Shown: positions 1 through 10,762 of the stretch, in pieces | Layout of the letters: every line of letters starts with the position of its first letter | Numbering within the stretch: the first letter of the stretch is position 1 | NCBI RefSeq assembly: GCF_014692505.1 | Contig: NZ_JACNYK010000001.1 | Coordinates: 1,590,983-1,654,982 of the forward strand | Reading direction: 5' to 3' | Length of the DNA: 64,000 nucleotides | Source of the DNA: Sphingobacterium arenae | GTDB lineage: Bacteria > Bacteroidota > Bacteroidia > Sphingobacteriales > Sphingobacteriaceae | Position numbers and translations under genes: made by a program | The notes under the pieces: model-generated | Seen by the model: only the letters and a program-made list of their open reading frames with translations | What the model was told of the DNA's origin: nothing | Database searches by the model: none

Positions 1-411
1 TTTATGAGGTTAAATGTCTATAAAACAATTTAAGAGCTCAAATTTTTGTGTTTCATTCTGATTTCTGTTTGTAACATGGTGTTTTAACGTTCATATTATC
101 AGTCAGTTAAAATGTATTTTATGGTTTTGGTTCTTCCACAGTCTAGACGTTTTTTTTGGAAGGAGATAACGATGTTTTTACTTCTCGATGTTGCATATCC
201 CTTTCTATTTATTTCAAATGGTGTCATTTTAAGGTTTTATGGGTTGGTGGTTATTTTATTCTGCCACTGCCTTTTCGTAAAGACGTGGACAAGTTTGTAA
301 TTTAGCGATAAGCTAATTAACGATATCCATACGATCAAGCCATTGGATAAGGAAGCTATAATTATTGCGGTCCAAAAGGTTCTGGATAGGAAAAATAAAA
401 AAACGCTCATT
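1..411. other. Gene-poor leader region before the polysaccharide locus
   Basis: No convincing gene is visible in these 411 bases. One open frame (112-300, +) has unusual composition and no family resemblance, and another overlaps it on the opposite strand. The stretch is AT-rich and probably holds the promoter of the glycosidase operon that starts at 412. I could not find a clean TTG-N19-TAnnTTTG promoter or a LacI-type palindrome here. The gene upstream of the window is not visible. Confidence 0.5.
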
Positions 412-3132
412 ATGATATATGTTAAACAGATTGTCACATTATTTCTAGCAATTCTTTCGTTCGGCTTTGTTTTAGGTCAACAGGAGGCTAAAAATTCTCG
501 TGAACGGATTTTGTTATCGGATGATTGGAAATTCTTCCGTTATGAAAATGATGGAGATAGCCTTATTTATGATGTTAGACCGGAGGTAAAAGAAGATATT
601 GACAAGCGGGAAGCAGACGCTAAACCTGTGGAGGGTGATAAAGCGACTACCGAAGCATTTGTACTCAAACCGTGGATATTACCATCAGGAAATGCATTTT
701 TAAAAGATAAAGAAAAACACCACCAAATACCAGATGGTCACCCCGGAACAGACTTCCCTTTTGTACAAGCTGATTTTGACGATAGCACATGGGAGCAGAT
801 CACGGTACCACACGATTGGGCAGCTCGAGGTGAATTTTATAAAGGGTGGGATGTGCCTATTGGCGGAGGAATGGGGCGATTGCCCGTGCAAGGCGTAGCA
901 TGGTATCGTAAAAAATTAGAAATCCCATTATCGGATAAAGGAAAATCGATCTACTTAGATGTAGATGGTGCGATGTCTTATGCGATGGTATGGATAAACG
1001 GCAAATTGGCTGGAGGCTGGCCTTTTGGCTATGCGTCGTTTCGGATCGATTTAACACCTTATATTATCCCTGGTGGCGACAACCAATTGGCCATTCGTTT
1101 GGATAATCCGGCAAGTTCGTCGAGATGGTATCCGGGAGCGGGCTTGTATCGAAATGTATGGTTGACAAAAACTGATCCTATACAGGTAGATCAATGGGGG
1201 ACGTTTATCCGTTCGATGAACGTGTCGGAACAGTCAGCCGATGTGACCTTAGATGTAACAGTAGCCAATAAGGGAAATGAACAGCGCAATATAAAAGTTA
1301 TTACATCTGCCTATTGGATAGACAGGGAAGGGAAACGGCGTTCAAAGGCAGATTTTACGTTTCCTGAGCAGAGTAAGGTATTGCAAATAGGACGGAAAGC
1401 TGTTTTTTCAGCGCTTGCTACCGTTCGCAATCCCAAACTTTGGGGACCTGCCCCAGAACAGACACCACACCGCTATATAGCAGTAACGGAGGTGTATGTT
1501 GATGGTAATCTAGCGGATACCTATGAGACAAAATTTGGAATTCGATCTTTGGAATTTGATGGAACGAATGGACTTTTTGTCAACGGCCAGCATGTGATTA
1601 TGAAGGGTGTTAATCAGCACCACGACTTAGGCGCATTGGGGGCAGCATTTAACCGTCGAGCCGCCGAAAGGCAATTGGAAATGTTGCAGGAGGTGGGATG
1701 TAATGCCATACGCATGGCGCATAATCCACCTGCACGCGAATTACTGGAGCTCACCGATAGTTTGGGTTTTTTGGTAGTGGATGAGATTTTTGATAACTGG
1801 AAATTACGTAAGACGCCGTTGGATTTTCATTTGATTTTTGACGATTGGCACGAACAGGATATTCGTGCATTTATGCGCCGAGATCGTAACCACCCATCGG
1901 TTATTATGTGGAGTTATGGTAACGAAGTAGGGGAGCAGTATACCGAAGATGAAGGCGCACAGCTTTCGGCCAAACTGAACGCCATCGTTAAAGAAGAAGA
2001 TAGTAGCAGGCCGACAACAGTTTCGATGAATTATGCCAAAGCGCATATGCCTTTTGCATCCGTAGCTGATATCATTAGCTTAAACTATCAGGGAGAAGGT
2101 ATACGAGATGCGCCAGCTTATCGGCACTTGAAAGGTATTACTGCTCCACCCTCGTTTGGGGCGTTTCGGGAAAAACATCCGAATACGATGATCATCAGTA
2201 GTGAAAATGCGGCAGCCGTCAGTAGCCGTGGAGAGTATTTTTTTCCGGTATACCCCGAGAATAGCGCACCTATAGACGAAGGGCAGGGAGGAAATAACGA
2301 ACTGGCGCAAGTAAGCGGTTATGAACTCTATACGGTGCCTTTCGGCTCGAGTGCAGATAAGGTATTCGCAACGATGGACGAAAATCCTTATGTAGCCGGT
2401 GGATTTGTATGGACGGGCTGGGACTATATTGGTGAACCAACGCCTTATTATCAGTCTAAGAGCTCTTATTTCGGAATGATTGATCTGGCAGGGTTTAAAA
2501 AGGATCGTTTTTACCTGTATCAATCTTATTGGAGACCAGATTTCCCGATGGCTCATATTCTGCCGCATTGGAACTGGCCCGAGCGGATTAATGATACGGT
2601 TCCAGTACATGTATTCACTTCTGGTGATGAGGCAGAGCTATTTTTAAATGGTAAATCCTTGGGACGTAAAATGAAAGAGAAAGGCGACTATCGTTTGCGT
2701 TGGGATGACGTGGTATACCAGCCGGGTGAATTACAGGTGATTGCTTATAAAAACGGACAAAAATGGGCGGAGAATAAAGTTAGAACGACAGATGCTGCCG
2801 TTGCGTTGCGCTTAACAAGTGATAAGCCAACAATTAAATCAGACGGAGAAGATTTGATTTTTGTAACGGTAGATGTGGTGGATGATCGCGGTGATATTGT
2901 GCCGCGTAGCAACCAAGATTTAATCTTTACTATTGAGGGTCCGGGTGAAATTGTGGCGACAGATAATGGAAATGCGAATGATCTGGTATCGTTTGCATCA
3001 CTGGAACGCAAGGCGTTTAACGGAAAAGCACTGACGATAATACAGGCAAAAAAAGGACAGACAGGAGCGATTAAAGTAACGGTAAAATCGGGACATCTAA
3101 AAGGTGGCAACCTCTTACTGGAAGTAAAATGA
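412..3132 (+). CDS. Exported glycoside hydrolase family 2 enzyme (beta-galactosidase-like)
   Basis: This is a GH2 glycosidase of about 906 residues. The order fits the family: signal peptide, N-terminal jelly-roll sugar-binding domain (first ~250 residues of the mature protein, with WYRKKLEIP and NPASSSRWYPGAGLYRNVW), Ig-like domain, TIM barrel (from KGVNQHHDLGALG), then DUF4982-like and Ig-like C-terminal domains. The acid/base Glu is in SYGNEVGEQ, and the nucleophile is probably the Glu in ISSENAAA. The start at 412 is preferred because the protein then begins MIYVKQIVTLFLAILSFGF, a good signal peptide; the in-frame ATG at 343 adds 23 unlikely residues. It is the first gene of a nine-enzyme run. 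Substrate is uncertain: beta-galactoside, beta-glucuronide or an arabinopyranoside side chain are all possible. Confidence 0.9.
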   Translation: MIYVKQIVTLFLAILSFGFVLGQQEAKNSRERILLSDDWKFFRYENDGDSLIYDVRPEVKEDIDKREADAKPVEGDKATTEAFVLKPWILPSGNAFLKDKEKHHQIPDGHPGTDFPFVQADFDDSTWEQITVPHDWAARGEFYKGWDVPIGGGMGRLPVQGVAWYRKKLEIPLSDKGKSIYLDVDGAMSYAMVWINGKLAGGWPFGYASFRIDLTPYIIPGGDNQLAIRLDNPASSSRWYPGAGLYRNVWLTKTDPIQVDQWGTFIRSMNVSEQSADVTLDVTVANKGNEQRNIKVITSAYWIDREGKRRSKADFTFPEQSKVLQIGRKAVFSALATVRNPKLWGPAPEQTPHRYIAVTEVYVDGNLADTYETKFGIRSLEFDGTNGLFVNGQHVIMKGVNQHHDLGALGAAFNRRAAERQLEMLQEVGCNAIRMAHNPPARELLELTDSLGFLVVDEIFDNWKLRKTPLDFHLIFDDWHEQDIRAFMRRDRNHPSVIMWSYGNEVGEQYTEDEGAQLSAKLNAIVKEEDSSRPTTVSMNYAKAHMPFASVADIISLNYQGEGIRDAPAYRHLKGITAPPSFGAFREKHPNTMIISSENAAAVSSRGEYFFPVYPENSAPIDEGQGGNNELAQVSGYELYTVPFGSSADKVFATMDENPYVAGGFVWTGWDYIGEPTPYYQSKSSYFGMIDLAGFKKDRFYLYQSYWRPDFPMAHILPHWNWPERINDTVPVHVFTSGDEAELFLNGKSLGRKMKEKGDYRLRWDDVVYQPGELQVIAYKNGQKWAENKVRTTDAAVALRLTSDKPTIKSDGEDLIFVTVDVVDDRGDIVPRSNQDLIFTIEGPGEIVATDNGNANDLVSFASLERKAFNGKALTIIQAKKGQTGAIKVTVKSGHLKGGNLLLEVK

Positions 3133-3177
3133 GTAGGCTAAACATGACATTTATACAAATAAATTAACCATAAAATA

Positions 3178-5772
3178 ATGAAAGACTTTATACTATTACT
3201 ACTGTTAACCCTGACTGGCTTAAATGCGCTGGCAATAGATCATAAAGGGATAACCTCCCATGAATTGTCAGCTAGCCGATTCACGCTGATTGAAAAAGGC
3301 ATATCGAGTACAATATTAATCGATCAAAACGATGATAAAGGGGTAATGATTGCCGCCCAGAATCTCCAGGAAGATTTTGCGAGAGTTTCCGGCAGTCGTG
3401 CGCCGCTCATATTCGAGCCTAATGGGAACCGTTTGATTATAATTGGCACGTTAGAGAGCCATTACATCAAGGATTTGATAAAGAACAAGAAAATTGATGG
3501 AACGCAACTGCATGGTAAAAACGAAAAATACTTGATGACCGTAGTCGATAATCCTTTAGGAGGTGTAAAGGAAGCGTTAGTGATCGTCGGCAGTGATAAG
3601 CGCGGCACCATATACGGTATATACGAGCTGTCTGAACAGATGGGTGTTTCTCCTTGGTATGATTGGGCGGATGTGCCGGTCCAACCGCAACAGAATTTAG
3701 CGATTGATCGGGGGCAACATACGGCGGGTGAACCGGCTGTAAAATACCGCGGAATATTCTTGAACGACGAAGCCCCTTGTTTAACAGGCTGGGTAAAGCA
3801 TACGTATGGGACGAATTACGGCGACCACAGGTTCTACGGCCGTGTATTCGAACTAATTCTCCGCTTACGCGGTAATTTTTTATGGCCTGCGATGTGGAGC
3901 TGGAGCTTCTACGGGGACGATCCGGAAAATAGTAAACTAGCCGATGAGATGGGAGTCATTATCGGTACCACGCACCACGAGCCGATGGCGCGTAACCATC
4001 AGGAATGGGCAAGGAAGCGAAAAGACTACGGCGTGTGGGATTATAGCAAAAATCAAACGGTGATTGATCGCTTTTTCCGTGAAGGGATTGAGAGAGCGTC
4101 CGGTACGGAAGACTTGATCACTATAGGTATGCGTGGCGATGGCGATACACCGATGGGAGGTAAAGAAGGCGAGGATCACAACTATGTAGCGCGTGACGAA
4201 GAAAATATCAAACTGCTGGAGGAAATTATCAAAAATCAGCGTCAGATCATAAAGGATGTAACGGGCGAAACCCCGGAGAAAACACCACAGGTGTGGGCTA
4301 TATATAAAGAAGTACAACGTTATTTTGATATGGGATTAAGACCACCCGATGATGTCATCATGCTACTTTGTGACGATAACTGGGGGAATGTACGCCGCCT
4401 ACCTCAAGGAGAAGAAAGAAATCATCCTGGGGGATGGGGCATGTACTACCATTTCGACTATGTAGGTGCGCCCCGTAATACAAAATGGTTGAATGTTAGT
4501 CCAATTCAGAACATATGGGAGCAGTTGCAACTGACATACGATTACGGCGTAGACAAGCTTTGGGTAGTGAACGTAGGTGACTTAAAGCCCATGGAATATC
4601 CGATTACTCTTTTCTTAGACATGGCTTGGAATCCGAATAACTTCACGATAGATAACCTCCTAGAACATACACGCGAATTCTGCGCCCAGCAGTTTGGTGA
4701 AAAGCAGGCAGATGAGGCGATGCGTATTCTAAATCTGTATAGTAAATACAATGGACGTGTTACCCCTGAAATGCTCGATCGTCATACCTATAATATCGAG
4801 ACAGGGGAATGGAAACAGGTATCCGACGAATACATCAAGCTCGAAGCCGAAGCGCTTCGCCAATATCTTACACTCCAGCCGGAATATCGAGATGCTTATA
4901 AGCAACTGATCCTGTACCCCGTACAAGCGATGGCAAATCTATACACCATGTACTATGCGCAGGCAATGAATCATAAGCTATATAAGGAGAACAATCCGCA
5001 AGCAAATAATTGGGCAGACAAGGTTGAAGAAGCATTCAAACGCGATGCGGAATTAAGTTACGATTATAATCACGTGATGTCTGACGGTAAATGGAACGGC
5101 ATGATGACCCAAAAGAAAATTGGATATACGTCGTGGAATGATAATTTCCCAGAAGATACATTGCCGGAAATTTACCGTCTGGAAAACCCCGAAGAAGCGG
5201 TTGGGGGATATGTTTTTACAGGGAAGGATGGTGTTGTCGTGATCGAAGCGGAGCATTATTTTGAAGCTGATAACGCATCGGAAGCAGAGTGGACCGTTAT
5301 TCCGCATATGGGACGTACCTTGAGCGGTATGGCATTGATGCCTTATTCGAAACCCGTCGAAGGAGCGTCTTTATCTTATAAGATGCAGATTCCGAAGGAC
5401 GTCACCGAAGTGAATGTGCATGTGGTCGTTAAATCGACTTTGGCATTTCACGATGGCAAGGGGCATGAATACATGGTGGGATTTGAGGATGGTACAGAAA
5501 AAATGATAAACTTCAATGCTGACCTGAACGAAGAACCGGAAAATGTTTATAGCGTATTCTATCCTACGGTCGCTCGCCGTGTGGTGAAAAAGGAAGCGAA
5601 GTTTCAAGTACCCAACACGGTTGATGGTATGCAGACATTAACCCTGAAACCACTGGACCCAGGGATCGTATTCGAAAAAATAATTGTTGATTTTGGCGGC
5701 TATCAGGATACTTATCTTTTTATGGATGAGTCGCCAAATAAGCGGATTTCAAGGGAAAACGCGAAAGATTAG
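3178..5772 (+). CDS. Glycoside hydrolase family 115 (xylan alpha-1,2-glucuronidase)
   Basis: GH115 enzymes remove (4-O-methyl)glucuronic acid from internal or terminal xylose residues of glucuronoxylan. The 864-residue protein starts with a signal peptide (MKDFILLLLLTLTGLNALA). It then shows the GH115 pattern: an N-terminal alpha/beta domain (GTIYGIYELSEQMGVSPWYDWADVP), the barrel (NEAPCLTGW region read here as LNDEAPCLTGW, RGNFLWPAMWSW, GTTHHEPMARN, DDNWGNVRRLP, YYHFDYVGAPRNTKW, WVVNVGDLKPME), and a C-terminal beta-sandwich domain typical of the family. Length matches the family. It sits 45 bases after the GH2 gene in the same direction. It is the best single clue that the locus acts on glucuronoxylan. 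Confidence 0.95.
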   Translation: MKDFILLLLLTLTGLNALAIDHKGITSHELSASRFTLIEKGISSTILIDQNDDKGVMIAAQNLQEDFARVSGSRAPLIFEPNGNRLIIIGTLESHYIKDLIKNKKIDGTQLHGKNEKYLMTVVDNPLGGVKEALVIVGSDKRGTIYGIYELSEQMGVSPWYDWADVPVQPQQNLAIDRGQHTAGEPAVKYRGIFLNDEAPCLTGWVKHTYGTNYGDHRFYGRVFELILRLRGNFLWPAMWSWSFYGDDPENSKLADEMGVIIGTTHHEPMARNHQEWARKRKDYGVWDYSKNQTVIDRFFREGIERASGTEDLITIGMRGDGDTPMGGKEGEDHNYVARDEENIKLLEEIIKNQRQIIKDVTGETPEKTPQVWAIYKEVQRYFDMGLRPPDDVIMLLCDDNWGNVRRLPQGEERNHPGGWGMYYHFDYVGAPRNTKWLNVSPIQNIWEQLQLTYDYGVDKLWVVNVGDLKPMEYPITLFLDMAWNPNNFTIDNLLEHTREFCAQQFGEKQADEAMRILNLYSKYNGRVTPEMLDRHTYNIETGEWKQVSDEYIKLEAEALRQYLTLQPEYRDAYKQLILYPVQAMANLYTMYYAQAMNHKLYKENNPQANNWADKVEEAFKRDAELSYDYNHVMSDGKWNGMMTQKKIGYTSWNDNFPEDTLPEIYRLENPEEAVGGYVFTGKDGVVVIEAEHYFEADNASEAEWTVIPHMGRTLSGMALMPYSKPVEGASLSYKMQIPKDVTEVNVHVVVKSTLAFHDGKGHEYMVGFEDGTEKMINFNADLNEEPENVYSVFYPTVARRVVKKEAKFQVPNTVDGMQTLTLKPLDPGIVFEKIIVDFGGYQDTYLFMDESPNKRISRENAKD

Positions 5773-5845
5773 CCGACGGAACAGTGTTTGGGAGCTTATG
5801 GTCATATACCATAAATTAACAACTATAGAAATAGATAAACATGTT

Positions 5846-6673
5846 ATGAAAAAGATCATTTTAATCTTAGGAGCCGTACTGATATGGGGTGCTTCGGACG
5901 CACAAGATGTGAAAATTGCGCCGGCGGGATTCGATGTACAGCGATCCGATATTGCCCACGGTAAAATAGATACCGTCGAGTACAATTCTAAAACGGTAGG
6001 GGTCAAGCGGAAGGCATTAATATATACCTCGCCGGGGTATGATAAATCAAAGGAATATCCGGTGTTGTACCTGCTCCATGGCATAGGAGGAGATGAGTTG
6101 GAATGGTTTAGGCATGGTGTGCCACATATTATTTTGGATAATTTATATGCAGACGGAAAAATAGAGCCGATGATCGTGGTATTACCCAATGGCCGGGCGA
6201 TGAAGGATGATCGGGCAACCGGCGATATCATGGCCGGGGATAAAGTAGAGGCCTTTTCTACTTTTGAGCGTGACCTGCTCGATGATTTGATTCCGTTCGT
6301 CGAACAAAAATACGCAGTAAAAAAAGATCGGGAACATAGAGCCTTGTTGGGTCTGTCTATGGGGGGCGGACAAGCGCTAAACTTCGGATTGGGAAACATG
6401 GATGTTTTTGCTTGGGTGGGTGGTTTCTCTTCGGCTCCAAATACGCGGACGCCTGAACAGCTGTTGCCTAATCCACAGGAGGCGAAAGATAAATTAAAAC
6501 TTCTTTGGATTTCCTGCGGAGATCAGGATAGGTTGATGCGATTCACAGAGCGCACCCATGAATATTTGGAAAAGCATGAGGTTCCTCATATTTATTACAT
6601 CGAACCGGGAGGGCATGATTTTAAGGTATGGAAAAATGATCTATACCAAGTGAGTCAGCTTCTATTCCAATAA
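5846..6673 (+). CDS. Exported alpha/beta-hydrolase esterase, CE1/feruloyl-esterase-like
   Basis: This 275-residue esterase has a signal peptide (MKKIILILGAVLIWGASDAQ) and an alpha/beta-hydrolase core of the D/CE1 type. It shows YPVLYLLHGIGG (oxyanion region), a nucleophile elbow GLSMGGG, SCGDQDRL carrying the acid residue, and GGHDFKVW with the catalytic His. This family includes feruloyl and acetyl xylan esterases from Bacteroidota xylan loci. The placement after GH115 suggests removal of ferulate or acetyl groups from xylan. The start at 5846 is used because upstream in-frame codons overlap the GH115 gene and spoil the signal peptide. Specificity cannot be read from the sequence. Confidence 0.88.
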   Translation: MKKIILILGAVLIWGASDAQDVKIAPAGFDVQRSDIAHGKIDTVEYNSKTVGVKRKALIYTSPGYDKSKEYPVLYLLHGIGGDELEWFRHGVPHIILDNLYADGKIEPMIVVLPNGRAMKDDRATGDIMAGDKVEAFSTFERDLLDDLIPFVEQKYAVKKDREHRALLGLSMGGGQALNFGLGNMDVFAWVGGFSSAPNTRTPEQLLPNPQEAKDKLKLLWISCGDQDRLMRFTERTHEYLEKHEVPHIYYIEPGGHDFKVWKNDLYQVSQLLFQ

Positions 6674-6696
6674 AAACCTATTCTTAACGCGATAAT

Positions 6697-9153
6697 ATGA
6701 ATATAGAAATAAGTTTGCGTGCATCGGCCATGATAGGATTATGGGTTATGATGCTATATAGCGGTAACACATATGGGCAAGAGACTAATCAACTCAAACT
6801 TTGGTACGACAAGCCGGCAGACGCGAAGGTTTGGGAACAAGCATTACCCATCGGCAATGGGCGTTTGGGAGCGATGGTATATGGCATACCACAGCGTGAA
6901 GAACTGCAACTCAATGAAGAAACCATCTGGGGAGGTGGGCCTTATCGTAACGACAACGAAAAAGGAGGGACAGCATTGGCCCAAATTCAACAGTTGATCT
7001 TTGACGGAAAGACGGGTGAAGCGGACAAGCTCATCAATGAGACCTTCTTCACAAAGACACACGGAATGCCTTTCCGAACCGCGGGAAGTGTCTTATTATA
7101 TTTTCCTGGGCATGAAACTTATAGCAATTATACGCGTGAGCTAGATTTGGAAAAAGCGGTAGCGACCGCTAGATATACCGTAGATGGTGTGATCTATACC
7201 CGAGAAGTATTGTCATCTTTTGCAGAAGACGTTATTGTTATGCAGTTAACGGCAAGCAAAAAGGGCGCGTTAAATTTCACGGTAGAATATAATAACCCCG
7301 CTGAACATAAGGTTTTTAAAGAGGGCAATTGTTTAGTGCTAGAAGGGAAGGGAGCTACACACGAAGGGATTGAAGGAAAAATTGTATATCAAACACATAC
7401 GACCGTCAAGAATAAAGATGGTAAAGTGGCCTTGACAGATAACAGCCTAACAGTATCTGATGCGAGTTCTGTTGTGCTCTATATCTCGATCGGAACCAAC
7501 TTCGTGGATTATAAAACGGTTGACAACAACCAAAGCTCACGTGCGGCCGACAAACTTGCACAGGCTATACAGAAAGATTTCCGAAAGGCACAGCAAACGC
7601 ATACGGAACGTTATGATAAGCAGTTTGGTCGTTTTTCGTTGGACTTGGGAAAATCCGTAGATTCCAAACGTACTATGACCGAGCGCATAGCGAATTTCAA
7701 GAGAACGCAAGATCCGGCATTGGTTGCGCTATTGGCGCAGTTTGGGCGCTATCTTCTAATCTGTTCGTCGCAACCCGGCGGACAGCCAGCGAACTTACAG
7801 GGACTTTGGAATAACTCGATGCACCCAGCTTGGGATAGTAAATATACCATCAATATCAACGCCGAAATGAACTATTGGCCGGCCGAGGTGACTAACCTTT
7901 CCGAAACACACGAGCCGCTTTTTCAGATGGTCAAAGAACTCGGAGAAAGTGGTCAAGAAACAGCTAAAAAGCTGTACGGCGCAGATGGTTGGGTAGCGCA
8001 CCACAATACGGATATTTGGCGCGTAACAAGTCCTATAGATTTTGCCGCAGCCGGCATGTGGCCAACCGGTGGAACCTGGTTGGCACAACACCTATGGGAG
8101 CACTATTTATACACAGGTGATCGGGAATTTCTGCGTGAAGTGTATCCGGTTATGAAAGGAGCAGCAGACTTTTTATTGACAACCCTGATTGAACATCCTA
8201 AGCATACAGACAAAGGTTGGTTGGTTCTTTCTCCATCAGTCTCACCGGAACATGGACCTATGTCGGCCGGGGTCACGATGGACAATCAATTGGCTTTTGA
8301 TATGTTGACCCGTACGGCACTAGCGAACGAAATATTGGGGGGAGACGCCTCGTATAGAGCAAAGATTCGAGCAACAGCCGAGTGTATCCCGCCTATGCAG
8401 GTGGGGAAACACACCCAACTGCAGGAGTGGCTGGAAGACCGTGATGACCCGAAAAGCGAACATCGACACGTATCGCATCTTTATGGTTTGTATCCTAGTA
8501 ATCAGATTTCTCCGTATCGGACGCCCGAACTTTTTGAAGCGTCGCGTAACTCGTTAAACTACCGGGGGGATATGGCAACGGGTTGGTCGATCGGTTGGAA
8601 GGTTAATCTCTGGGCGCGTCTTCTGGATGGCAACCATGCGTATAGAATCATCAATAATATGCTGACGTTGGCGGACGGTAAAAATGAAGACGGACGAACG
8701 TACCCGAACCTGTTTACGGCACATCCGCCTTTTCAGATTGATGGTAATTTCGGCTTGACGGCGGGCGTGGCGGAGATGTTAGTCCAGAGTCATGATGGAG
8801 CGGTACATGTATTACCGGCACTGCCGGATGTCTGGCCGGATGGTTCTGTGAAGGGGATCAAGGCGAGGGGAGGGTTTGAATTGGACATGCGCTGGGAAAA
8901 CGGTGAAGTACAAGAAGTAACGGTGGCTTCGACTATCGGAGGAAACTTGCGTTTGCGTTCGTATGTACCATTGACGGGTAAAGGACTGCAGGAGGCTTCC
9001 GGTAATAACCCAAATAGTTTATTAAATGCGGTCGAAGGTGCTGAAGTTATTGTTTCGGAGCAGGCTTCTTTGAAAGGAAATGACTTACAGAAGGTTTATG
9101 AGTACGATTTGGCTACGATAGCGGGTAAAGAATATAGTTTCTATAAAAAATAA
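6697..9153 (+). CDS. Glycoside hydrolase family 95 (alpha-L-fucosidase / alpha-L-galactosidase)
   Basis: The 818-residue protein begins with a signal peptide and then the GH95 N-terminal beta domain ([27 protein letters not shown], with [12 protein letters not shown]). The helical (alpha/alpha)6 barrel follows ([32 protein letters not shown], and later SPSVSPEH). GH95 enzymes are inverting alpha-1,2-L-fucosidases, but members from xylan loci of Bacteroides act on alpha-L-galactose found on grass glucuronoarabinoxylan. With GH115, GH43 and GH3 genes around it, the L-galactosidase role is attractive but is inference. The gene is 23 bases after the esterase and 11 bases before the next GH43 gene. 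Confidence 0.93.
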   Translation: MNIEISLRASAMIGLWVMMLYSGNTYGQETNQLKLWYDKPADAKVWEQALPIGNGRLGAMVYGIPQREELQLNEETIWGGGPYRNDNEKGGTALAQIQQLIFDGKTGEADKLINETFFTKTHGMPFRTAGSVLLYFPGHETYSNYTRELDLEKAVATARYTVDGVIYTREVLSSFAEDVIVMQLTASKKGALNFTVEYNNPAEHKVFKEGNCLVLEGKGATHEGIEGKIVYQTHTTVKNKDGKVALTDNSLTVSDASSVVLYISIGTNFVDYKTVDNNQSSRAADKLAQAIQKDFRKAQQTHTERYDKQFGRFSLDLGKSVDSKRTMTERIANFKRTQDPALVALLAQFGRYLLICSSQPGGQPANLQGLWNNSMHPAWDSKYTININAEMNYWPAEVTNLSETHEPLFQMVKELGESGQETAKKLYGADGWVAHHNTDIWRVTSPIDFAAAGMWPTGGTWLAQHLWEHYLYTGDREFLREVYPVMKGAADFLLTTLIEHPKHTDKGWLVLSPSVSPEHGPMSAGVTMDNQLAFDMLTRTALANEILGGDASYRAKIRATAECIPPMQVGKHTQLQEWLEDRDDPKSEHRHVSHLYGLYPSNQISPYRTPELFEASRNSLNYRGDMATGWSIGWKVNLWARLLDGNHAYRIINNMLTLADGKNEDGRTYPNLFTAHPPFQIDGNFGLTAGVAEMLVQSHDGAVHVLPALPDVWPDGSVKGIKARGGFELDMRWENGEVQEVTVASTIGGNLRLRSYVPLTGKGLQEASGNNPNSLLNAVEGAEVIVSEQASLKGNDLQKVYEYDLATIAGKEYSFYKK

Positions 9154-9164
9154 CACGATAATCC

Positions 9165-10730
9165 ATGAATAGATTTTCAACCATTTTAAAAACGTTTACC
9201 TGTATAGGGTTAATCGGTATCTTTGGCGTTTCCTATGCGCAAAAAGCGAAAAATCCGATAATTTTCGCCGATGTGCCGGATATGTCCATGATTCGTGTGG
9301 GAGATACCTACTATATGAGCAGTACCACGATGCACATGAATCCGGGGCTCCCGCTGATGAAGTCCAAAGATCTGGTGAACTGGGAACTGATTGGCTATGG
9401 CCATACATCGCTGGCGGATATGGACGAACTGAACCTGAATAACGGGAAAAGCACGTATGGTCGGGGTACATGGGCCAGTAGCATTCGATACCACAACGGG
9501 AAGTATTACGTGAGTACATTTGCACAAACTACCGGCAAAACCTACGTCTATATAACCGAAGATATAGAAAATGGCCCCTGGGAGGTCAAGAAGTTTGAAC
9601 CCATGATGCATGATCATACGCTCTTTTTCGAGGACGATAAAATATACATGATATGGGGTGGGGGAAAGCTTAATATCGTCGAACTGCAACCTGATTTTTC
9701 GGGTATCAAACCCGAAACGCAACGTGTACTGATCGAAAACGCAACCTCGCCGAGCACCCCCGCAGGTACAAAAGGCGGTCTACCGGCGGAGGGATCCCAA
9801 CTGTTTAAAGTTAACGGAAAATACTACCTGTTCAATATATCATGGCCGCCGGGCGGAATGCGTACCGTGATTGTACATCGAGCAGATCAACTAGAAGGGC
9901 CATATGAAGGTCGTGTGGTTCTACAGGATAAGGGTGTCGCACAGGGTGGACTTATCGATATGCCTAACGGAGAATGGTATGCTTACCTATTTCAAGACTA
10001 CGGCGCGGTAGGCCGGATTCCGTTTATGGTTCCCGTGAAATGGGAAGATGGCTGGCCTGTTTTGGGCATAGACGGTAAGGTGCCGATGGAATTGGATCTT
10101 CCGGCTAGCAAAGGGCTTATACCCGGCATTGTCCATTCCGACGACTTCAGTCGAAAAAATGGCGAGCCTGATTTACCACTGGTGTGGCAATGGAATCACA
10201 ATCCGGCAGATCATCTTTGGTCGGTGAGCGAGCGTAAGGGATATCTGCGTCTGAAAACGGATCGTATAGACGAGAACTTCTTACAGGCAAGGAACACGTT
10301 AACGCAACGCACAATAGGACCAACATGTGTGGGAGCTACGGCGATAGATGTGTCAAAAATGAAAGACGGTGATTTCGCAGGACTTTCTCTCCTGCAAAAA
10401 AACTATGGCTTGGTTGGTGTACGTATGGTAGACAATAAAAAATCACTGGTAATGGTCAACGCGACAACCGGGACACCCGAAGAAGTTGCGAACATCCCTG
10501 TAACCCAACAGACACTATATTTAAAGGCCGAATGCGATTTCACAAATAAAAAAGATGTGGCTAATTTCTTTTATAGCTTGGATGGAAAAAAATGGAGCCC
10601 CATCGGAACGGAGTTAAAGATGGCTTATACTATCCCGCACTTTATGGGCTATCGTTTTGGTTTATTTAATTATGCAACAAAGACTCCTGGTGGATATGTC
10701 GATTTTGATTATTTCGAAATCGGTCAATAA
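9165..10730 (+). CDS. Glycoside hydrolase family 43 (xylosidase/arabinofuranosidase, GH43_12-like)
   Basis: The 521-residue protein has a signal peptide ([26 protein letters not shown]) and then a five-bladed GH43 propeller. Its first catalytic Asp is in [10 protein letters not shown]; the acid Glu is probably in PAEGSQLFK; other landmarks are [10 protein letters not shown] and [16 protein letters not shown]. The last ~200 residues form a concanavalin-like C-terminal domain typical of bacterial GH43 xylosidases ([10 protein letters not shown] ... VDFDYFEIG). The pattern is closest to subfamily 12 as I remember it; subfamily was not computed. The likely job is removing arabinofuranosyl or xylosyl units from xylan oligosaccharides in the periplasm. 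The next gene follows closely. Confidence 0.92.
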   Translation: MNRFSTILKTFTCIGLIGIFGVSYAQKAKNPIIFADVPDMSMIRVGDTYYMSSTTMHMNPGLPLMKSKDLVNWELIGYGHTSLADMDELNLNNGKSTYGRGTWASSIRYHNGKYYVSTFAQTTGKTYVYITEDIENGPWEVKKFEPMMHDHTLFFEDDKIYMIWGGGKLNIVELQPDFSGIKPETQRVLIENATSPSTPAGTKGGLPAEGSQLFKVNGKYYLFNISWPPGGMRTVIVHRADQLEGPYEGRVVLQDKGVAQGGLIDMPNGEWYAYLFQDYGAVGRIPFMVPVKWEDGWPVLGIDGKVPMELDLPASKGLIPGIVHSDDFSRKNGEPDLPLVWQWNHNPADHLWSVSERKGYLRLKTDRIDENFLQARNTLTQRTIGPTCVGATAIDVSKMKDGDFAGLSLLQKNYGLVGVRMVDNKKSLVMVNATTGTPEEVANIPVTQQTLYLKAECDFTNKKDVANFFYSLDGKKWSPIGTELKMAYTIPHFMGYRFGLFNYATKTPGGYVDFDYFEIGQ

Positions 10731-10762
10731 TGAATGGCAATAGAGAAATAATTAATAATACA

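Noticed and set aside
112..300. 62-residue + strand open frame in the leader
   Set aside because: Odd composition, overlapped by an opposite frame, no recognisable features.
2080..2610. 176-residue open frame antisense to the GH2 gene
   Set aside because: It lies fully inside a clear GH2 coding region, has no family features, and reflects codon bias of the real gene.
5749..6399. 216-residue open frame antisense to the esterase
   Set aside because: Fully overlaps a well-supported esterase; no signal peptide or domain pattern.
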